Positions 43,601 through 52,600 of a DNA stretch of 64,000 nucleotides are shown in pieces. Source of the stretch: Tridacna crocea (taxonomy: Eukaryota; Mollusca; Bivalvia; Cardiida; Cardiidae); the NCBI GenBank assembly GCA_943736015.1, contig OX031059.1, positions 59,779,159-59,843,158 on the forward strand. Direction: 5' to 3'. Positions within the stretch are counted from its first letter, which is position 1. Every line of letters starts with the position of its first letter. The notes below the pieces were generated by a model. The model was given only the letters and a program-made list of their open reading frames with translations, searched no databases and was not told the DNA's origin. Position numbers and translations under genes: made by a program.

Positions 43601-46600
43601 GTCATGTTAGAGTCAAAATAATATTCTTTCTATCATGGTTTATCGTTCAATAAACCATGTGAGTTATGAGGCACAACAAATAAACCACTCAGGCTATCAC
43701 CCTAGTGGATTATTTATTGTGCCTCATTAAATAATTTACATCTGTAGGAAAAGGAGAAAAGATGTACTGGTAAGTAAAAAGAACTGCAGCAAAAGACATA
43801 GACCTGATGTTCTGCTCAGTTTGTCAAGCTGATAAAGTATTGCATAAACTAGGCCTGTTCTAATTGTATCCATTTATGATATTTAATTCTTTACTGAGCA
43901 GTGCTGACTTTTAACAACCCTGGGTAAGAAGCCTTTTGAAAAAAATTGTGGCAAAAGAAAAAATGTTCTTAGTTAATTGATTGCCACTGGCTGTATTATT
44001 ATTATTTTTTCATTTCAGTCACAATTGCAGCTTCAGCCATTTTCAGCTATTGGTGGCTTGTGCCTGCATTGTTGTATGCTTTATTGTGGTACAGAAAGTC
44101 TGAGGCAGGCTACACATTTATGGAGATTTTATGTTTGTATGGATATTCCCTAGCAATTTACATTCCAATCTCAGTAAGTTTTTAGCTCACCTGAGCACAA
44201 CATGCTCAAGGGGAGCTTTTAGGATCACCCGGTGTCCGTTGTGCGTTGTCCGTCGTCAACAATTCTTTAAACATCAACTCCTCCTAAACCACTTGGCCAA
44301 TTTGGACCAAACTTGGCTGGAATGTTCCTTGCGAGGTCCTCTTTTAAAAATTGTTCATAGAATTTGATTCTGTCAAAAACTCTGGTTGCCATGGCAACCA
44401 AATGGAATTTTCTAAGAAATTCTTTATAAATCTTCTTCTCAGAAACTGCTGGCCAGAATTTAAAATAATTTCATAGAGATGTTCCTTGGGTGACCCTTTT
44501 CAAAAAGTGTTCATGAAATCTTGATCTGTCAAGAAACATGGCTCTGGTGAATGGGGGCTACTTGCACTATAGGGCAAAGAAGAATTTCTTAAAAATTCTT
44601 CTTCTCTGAAACCACTGGTCCGATTTTGAAATAATTTCTCGGGGATGTTCTTTGGGTGACCCTTTTCAAAAAGTGTTCGGGAAATTTTGATTGGTCAAGA
44701 AACACGGCTCTGGTGAATGGGTGCTACTTGTGCTATACGGCAAAGAAGAAATTCTTAAAAATTCTTCTCAGAAACCGCTGGTCAGATTTTGAAATAATTT
44801 CTCAGAGATGTTCTTTGGGTGATCCTTTTCAAAATTTCTTCGCTAAATTTTGATCCGTCGAGAAACATGGCTCTGGTAAATGGGGGCTATTTGCACTATA
44901 CGGCAAAGAAGAATTTCTTGAAAGTTCTTCGTCTGTAAAACCCTGGGTCAGATTTTAAAATAATTTCACAGCAATGTTCCTTTGGCAACCCTTTTCAATA
45001 ATTGATCATGAAATTTCGATCCGTCAAGAAACATGGCTCTGGTAAATGGGGTCTACCTGCTATACGGACATGAAGGAATTCTTGAAAATTCTTCTACTCT
45101 GAAACAGCTGGTCAGGTTTTAAAATAATTTCACAGCAATATTCCTTGAATGACCCTTTTCAAAAATTCTTCTTTTCTGAAAATGATGGTCAGATTTTGAA
45201 ATGACTTTTACTGGTGACCTTTTGAAAATTGCATGGCAAAATAATGATTTTGTTTCCAATGTTTTAATTCCTCAAAATAAAAGGCTATGGTCCTCTCAAA
45301 AATTCAGGTGAGCGATCCAGGGTCATCTAGGCCCTCTTGTTAGCTCACCTGAGCACAAAGTGCTCAAGGGGAGCTTTTAGGATCACCCGGTGTCCGTCGT
45401 CCGTCGTGCGTCGTGCGTCGTCCGTCGTGCGTCGTGCGTCGTCAACAATTCTTTAAACATCAACTCCTCCTAAACTGCTGGGCGGATTTTGACCAAACTT
45501 GGCAGGAATGTTCCTTGGGAGGTCCTCTTTAAAAATTGTTCACAGAATTTGATTCCATCAAAAACTCTGGTTGCCATGGCAACCAAATGGAATTTTTTAG
45601 CAAATTCTTTAAAAATCTTCTCCTCTGAAACCGCTGGTCAGATTTTGAAATAATTTCACAGGTATGTTCCTTGGGTGACCCTTTTCAAAAATTGTTCGTG
45701 AAATTTTGATTCGTCAAAAAATGTGGCTCTGGTGAATGGGGGCTTCTTGCACTATACAGAAATGAAGGAATTCTTTAAAAATCTTCTCCTCTGAAACCGC
45801 TGGTGGGATTTTGAAATAATTTCACAGATATGTTCTTTGGGTGACCCTTTTCAAAAATTGTTCGCAAAATTTTGATTGGTCAAGAAACATGGCTCTGGTG
45901 AATGGGGGCTACTTGCACTATACAGAAATGAAGAAATTCTTAAAAATTCTTCTTCTCTGAAACCGCTGGCCAGATTTTAAAATAATTTCACACAGATGTT
46001 CCTTGGGTGACCCTTTTCAAAAACTGTTCGCGAAATTTTGATCCGTCAAGAAACATGGCTCTGGTGAATGGGGGCTTCTTGCACTATACAGAAATGAAGA
46101 AATTCTTAAAAATTCTTCTTCTCTGAAACCGCTGGCCAGATTTTGAAATAATTTCACAGAAATGTTCCTTGGGTGACCCTTTTCTAAAATTGTTCGCGAA
46201 ATTTTGATTGGCCAAGAAACATTGCTCTGGTGAATGGGGGCTACTTGCACTATATGGAAATGAAGAAATTCTTGAAAATTCTTCTTCTCTGAAACCCGTG
46301 GTCAGATTGTAAAATAATCTGACAGAGATGTTCCTTGGGTGACCCTTTCCAAAAGCTGTACATATAATTTTGATCCGTCAAGAAACATGGCTCTTGTGAA
46401 TGGGGGCTACTTGCACTATACGGACATGATGAAATTCTTTAAAATTCTCTTTCTCTGAAACCCCTGGTCAGATTTTGAAATAATTTCAGAGAGATGTTCC
46501 TTGGGTGACCCTTTTCAAAACTTGTTTGTAAATTTTGATCCATCAAGAAACATGGCTCTCGTGGATGGGGGATACTTGCTCTTATACAGAAATGAAGAAT

Positions 46601-49600
46601 TCTTAAAAATTCTTCTTTTTTAAACTGATGGTCAGATTTCGAAATGACTTTTACAGGTGACCTTTTGAAAATTGCTTGGCAAAATTATAAATTTTGTTCC
46701 AATGTTTCAATACCTCAAAAAAAAAAAAAAGACTATGGTCATCTCAAAAATTCAGGTGAGCGATCCAGGGCCATCTTGGCCCTCTTGTTTTATTTTTTGT
46801 CATACTTTTTAGCTCACCTGAGCACAACGTGCTCAAGGGGAGCTTTTAGGATCACCCGGTGTCCGTCGTGCGTCGTCAACAATTCTTTAAACAATTCCTC
46901 CTAAACCGCTAGGCCAATTTGGACCAAACTTGGCAGGAATGTTCCTTGGGAGGTCCTCTTTAAAAACTGTTCACAGAATATGATTCCATCAAAAACTCTG
47001 GTTGCCATGGCAACCAAATGGAATTTTTTAGCAAATTATTTAAAAATCTTCTCCTCTGAAACCGCTGGTCCGATTTTGAAATAATTTCACAGATATGTTC
47101 CTTGGGTGACCCTTTTCAAAAATTGTTCGTGAAATTTTGATCCGTCAAAAAGTGTGGCTCTGGTGAATGGGGGCTACTTGCACTATACAGAAATGAAGGA
47201 ATTCTTAAAAAATCTTCTTCTCTGAAACCAGGGTTTTCATTTTGAAATGAAACAACAGATCGATTGACAAAAACAACAGGCAGGGGGCCTAGGCCCCCTT
47301 GTGGGTCCAGGGCAACGCCCTGGTAGGGGGACCAGGGGGGCAAAGCCCCCCGGCCGAAAACGATTCTGAGCTTTTTTAAACCTATTTTGTGAGGTCTCCT
47401 TGATGGTAAATCTGTTTTTTTTCTCTATCATTATGTCATGAGTTTGCTCTTAAAACATTATTTGGATTTCACTTGTACATATACAGTATGTAAGTGAGGT
47501 CCAAATACTGTTTTGAGAAAAATAGACGTATAAAATATGAAAACAAATGTTAACATGTCTTACTTCACAGCCAATTAAGAGTAAGACATACACATACCTA
47601 TTTGATTTTTTACAAAGAGCAAAGGAGATAGGACATTTCATTTTTATTATTTAAATTTACTTTCTAAATCTTAAATTTAACCCAATTCACCTTAAAACAT
47701 TTAACAAATTGAATAATCTTTCATATATCTCGGATCAATGCATTCGCTTTTATGGTAAATATCCGAAGACAAAAATGATATGAAACATAAAGTATGTATT
47801 GTCGATGTACAATAGTTCGAACTCGCTTCTCGGGATTAAAATTGCAAAACGGTCTGTAAAAAACCGAGTCGCGCACTTTAAACTTTATTGTTAATTTCGT
47901 GTCAACTTTACTAACCGGCGTCATCGTCTAATTTGGCATTTTTAAAACCAAAATCAAATAAACAGCAATTTCTCTTAGCTTTGGCATCCATGATTACCAA
48001 ATGGAGATTGGAGCAACGTATCGAGGCCTACGATTGGATAATTGTATGCAAGCATCCAATGAATGATCGCGTAACATTCATAAACCAACCCTTTCTGGTT
48101 TCGCAGTAAAATTGAACCGGTGTCGCAGTACAGTTACCAACGCGTGAAATATTTTCGGTATAAACAGAGCGATCGATTTTTCAAAGATCCAGCAAAAACA
48201 ACCGATTAAAAGCCGATTTCAACCGATGTTTTTGATCGGCAATCGGGTTTAAATGAAAACCCCGTGAAACCACTGGTCAGATTTTGAAATAATTTCACAG
48301 AAATGTTCCTTGGATGAACCTTTTCAAAATGTATTCGCGAAATTGTGATAGGTCAAAATGTGAATGGGGGCTACTTGCTCTATATAGACATAATGAAATT
48401 ATTGAAAATTCTCTTTCTCTGAAACCCCTGGTTAAATTTTAAAAGAAATTTTCCGAAATGTTCCTTGGGTGACCCTTTTCAAAACTTGTTCATAAATTTT
48501 GATCCATCAAGAAACATGGCTCTCGTGGATGGGGGATACTTGCTCTTATACAGAAATGAAGAATTCTTAAAAATTCTTCTTTTTGAAACTGATGGTCAGA
48601 TTTCGAAATGACTTTTACAGGTGACTTTTTGAAAATTGCTTAGCAAAATTATAAATTTGGTTCCAATGTTTCAATACCTAAAAAAAAAAAATAGGCTATG
48701 GTCATCTCAAAAATTCAGGTGAGCTATCCAGGGCCATCTTGGCCCTCTTATTTTTTATTTCTTATAGAAATACTCATCCTCATAAGTTTTGAGATTAATT
48801 TCTTAATAGCTCATTATGAAGCTAAAGCTGGTCTGAATACCTTAAGCTTAACCCTTTACCAAACAACAAAATTTTAGACTTGTCCAAATTGAAAGCACTT
48901 GTAGACTACAAAATAAACATAACTCAAAAATAGAAATTTGTTTCCTGCAGGGTAGAAAACACTGTGGGAAAAGGAGAAAATGCTGGTAACCAGCATTGTG
49001 TGGTAAAGGATTAAGTTTACATTTGAAGATGCCCTTATATGCAATAAAATGACTCGCAGCATATGACAACAAATTTCACCATATGAAATTTCCCATGTAA
49101 ATGACCTATGATTAGTAACTTCCTGGTGTATTATGACCAGCAACCATATGTAGGACCTGTTTGATCTTTATTTCCTCTATAAACGACCATATTCACTTTA
49201 TTCAAACCTTTAAAAAAATGCCAGACTGGTCATATGTTTGTGTTAGCCACCATGCCTTTATTTCAAATCTTCTTTCGGCAAGAGTCGAATGGTCGTGTTT
49301 ACTTGCCGTGAGCCATTTTGCCTTCTACTTTCATTGCTATTTGATATTATATGGTTGCCTGTATCATGTAACTCTTCTTTATCCCTTTACCCCATAAGGC
49401 ATTGCTATGGTATCTCTAATTTACCCTAAATAACAGCAAGGACGAAGCTGTTTCTTATGTGTATATGGCACCTTTTGATAGTGTAGAAAACATTGTGGCA
49501 AAATGTGAAATTGCTGGTCACGAGCAATTTCACCTTTTGCCACAATGTTTTCCAAAGGCCCCTACAAGCAGTGCGTAGAAATGAGTATCTATGGGGTAAA

Positions 49601-52600
49601 GGGTTATTCTTCTAACTTGGTTTCTAGGTCTCTTTAGTTTCAATTTTGTGGATGTGTATATCCAAATTTTGTTTCACACTTCACCAACTTTTCTACCAGT
49701 TGTCGAATCTTTTCTGTTTGCTGTTTATCTTTGACTTCCAGTTTGCTTACTCTATGGGTGAGTTTTCCGAGCTCAGACCCCATTCTCTCAAAACCGTTCA
49801 TCAGTACATAGCTACTTTGACCAGTTAAAAAGTTGACTAACAGTTGAAATAAAATATTGGCCATCCTCCACCGGACCACCATCTTGTTGTTGTGTTAAAA
49901 TGACTACCGGTAATTGTCTTTAGGGCTGAGTGCCCTTTCTCATTGGAAAAACTGTTTTAGGTGCAATTCCACAGGATTTTGAAACTGAACAAAATGTGAA
50001 AGGTGTTCATGTTTGATAAATAGGTTAGCCACCATTCTTAAGATTTTTAAAGGGGGCAGGAGTACTCATTTTGGTGTGTTTTCTCTATTTGTTTCTAGCT
50101 AAAAGTACTACAATTGTATGTTTACCCGAGGGGAAAGGTTTGCTTTCCAATAAAAAGATAAGATTTAGAATTCTGCAAACTTAAATTTCATTTTGGTGCA
50201 AAGTTTATGCACTTATCTGATAAAAATGCCCCATGCTCTGAGAAAAGGTGATCTAATGCATCTCTGTGATGCACGATACCGATCAAATGATCACTCAAGT
50301 ACGTATACGGATCCACAAAATCCATCTTTTGTGTACACACTGTCTGACTGAGTCATGGGGTGCACTTGCAGAAAACTGATCATTAGCAAAGTTTCGACAC
50401 AGGTCTGCCTGCATGGACTGAGCAGACAGATGTGGGTCAATATTTTTAGCAGAATACATTAGACCCTCTTTTCACTGAGCATGACTCAAATCTAATCTTT
50501 AGAATTAGTTTTCTTATTTTTGAAGTCCACAACCAGAATCTTAGAGGTTTTCAACAAGAGCCTGTTGGTTTCTGTTGAATATGTGTATATAGGACCCTCG
50601 ATGGCTATAAGAAGTCTGTCACTCATAAGTTGCATCTTGTATGTAGATAATTTTCATGAAAAGCACACAAGCTGCCAAAAGTAAACAACTCTGAAGTCAT
50701 TGTGCAGACAAATGAAATTCATACCATTTAACCCTTTCCCAAACAATCCCTGGTTTTTACAGGTCAGGAATAGAAACCTTTTGAAAACATTGTGGGAAAA
50801 GGAGAAAATGCTGGTAACCAGCATTTTCTCCTTTTCCCACATTGTTTTCTACCCTAATGTATAGAAAAATCATATTTTTAGCAAATGTTAATATGTCATC
50901 TGCAAAATGCTTTCAATTTGGTCTGGTCCAAAAGTTGCCGTTTTGGAAAGGGTAAATAGTATAGAAATTATTACGAATCTGAGAATGTGTTAGTGTGGAA
51001 TGAGAATGTGTTAGAGTGGAATTTGTTGAGTTCTAATCACTAGCAGAAAAATGTTTAGTAGAACTAGTAAAAAAATTGGTCAAAACTGGTTTGATTTCAT
51101 GTATTTTCAGATACTTTGGGTAATAAACATTACATGGTTAAGATGGTGTTTAGTTGTAGCTGGAGCCGTCACATCAGGTGGTGTCCTTGTGTTCACAATT
51201 TGGCCAGCAGTTAGAGATGAAACCAAGCATATAGCCTATGTTGTGATCTCTTTAGTGTTCCTTTTCCATTTGTTACTTGCTGCAGGATTTGTGGTAGGTC
51301 TCTCTCGTCATTCTTCAACTTATTACCTCTTGCAGAAATATGGGATGTGTCATGATTTGGTGTTATCAACTCCTTACCTAACGACAAAATTTTAGACTGG
51401 TCCAAATTGAAAGCACTCGCAGACGACAAAATAAAAATATGTCAAAAATTGAAATTTGTTTCCAACAGGGTAGAAAACATTGTTGGAAAAGAAGAAAATG
51501 CTGGTCACCAGCTTTTTCTTCTTTTCCCACAATGTTTTCAATAGGGTTATTTCTGAGAGTCGGGATTGTGTGGAATCATATGAAGGCCTTTGGCTTTGAC
51601 GAATATCAGATTCTTTTTTTGACATAACTGTATCTCGAATGGTAGTTCATGACATGTTGAAACAGGCCTGCATGTGAATTGAAATATACATAAAGCCTGT
51701 TTGTGTCCTTGACAGGCTTCTTCATCACAGACAACAAATAGTTCCAAAGAAACTTGCATGTAATGGTTTTGTTTTGTCTATCTAATGATGCAACTTTATC
51801 ATGGTCATCAGTTTTGAAAGTCTGTTTTACTCAGAAATCTTGGTGGGCATTGTTTTAGAAATGAAGCATATAATTATATGTGATTTGACCAAATACACCA
51901 AAGCTTTATTATCTCGCATGTTTGTAAGACAAGAAATTTCATGAGGGTTGTGTTGCGTTGAAAACACTGATTTATGCAATAAATTAATTTATCTTGAGCA
52001 GGCCACTTTTGAGAATGTTATCACAAAATGACAGTCTGATTGCTTGAAATGTTCTATTTCTGCCAATTGCATGGATTGTCTTCAAACTCTTCACCAAACG
52101 ATAAAACTTTGGACTGTGTCAAATTGGATGCATTTGCAGACCACAAAACTAATTGAAGCTCAGTTAATGATTTGTGCCTTTGATAGGGTAGAAAACAGTG
52201 TGGGAAAATGAAGAAAATGCTGGTTAACAACAGTATCTCGTTTTCCCAAAATGTTTTCAAAATCCCCTAGTGTCGTTATAGTGTGGTATAGTTAGAAAAT
52301 TGAGTGATAGAGTTTAGAAATACTTAAAGTGGTTGATGAATACTAATCATGTTGTCACATTGTTTTCCATGTCATCAAACATGTTAGTCGTCTTTCCCTC
52401 AGATGTTTACATGTATTCCTAGTGTAGTTTGTGGTCTTCCAAAAACAGTCTTTTGACAGAGCATATCGTCGGTTTACTTAAAAAACCTCATGACTACAGC
52501 TTGAAACAAACTGTAGTTGCAAGATTTTTGAAGTAAACCGATGATAAATAACACGACCTTTTATATTGATGTCTTTTCAGCTATATTTTTTCCATGTTCC

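Larger units (their letters stand above)
46811..48752 (+). mobile_element. Tandem-core element, family E copy 5, split by a hAT-like insert
   Basis: Head hairpin after T5, GTTGCCATGGCAAC at 47001-47014, one unit, then the insert at 47229-48264, then the remaining units and a tail GGGCCATCTTGGCCC ending CTCTTATT at 48752. Confidence 0.88.
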
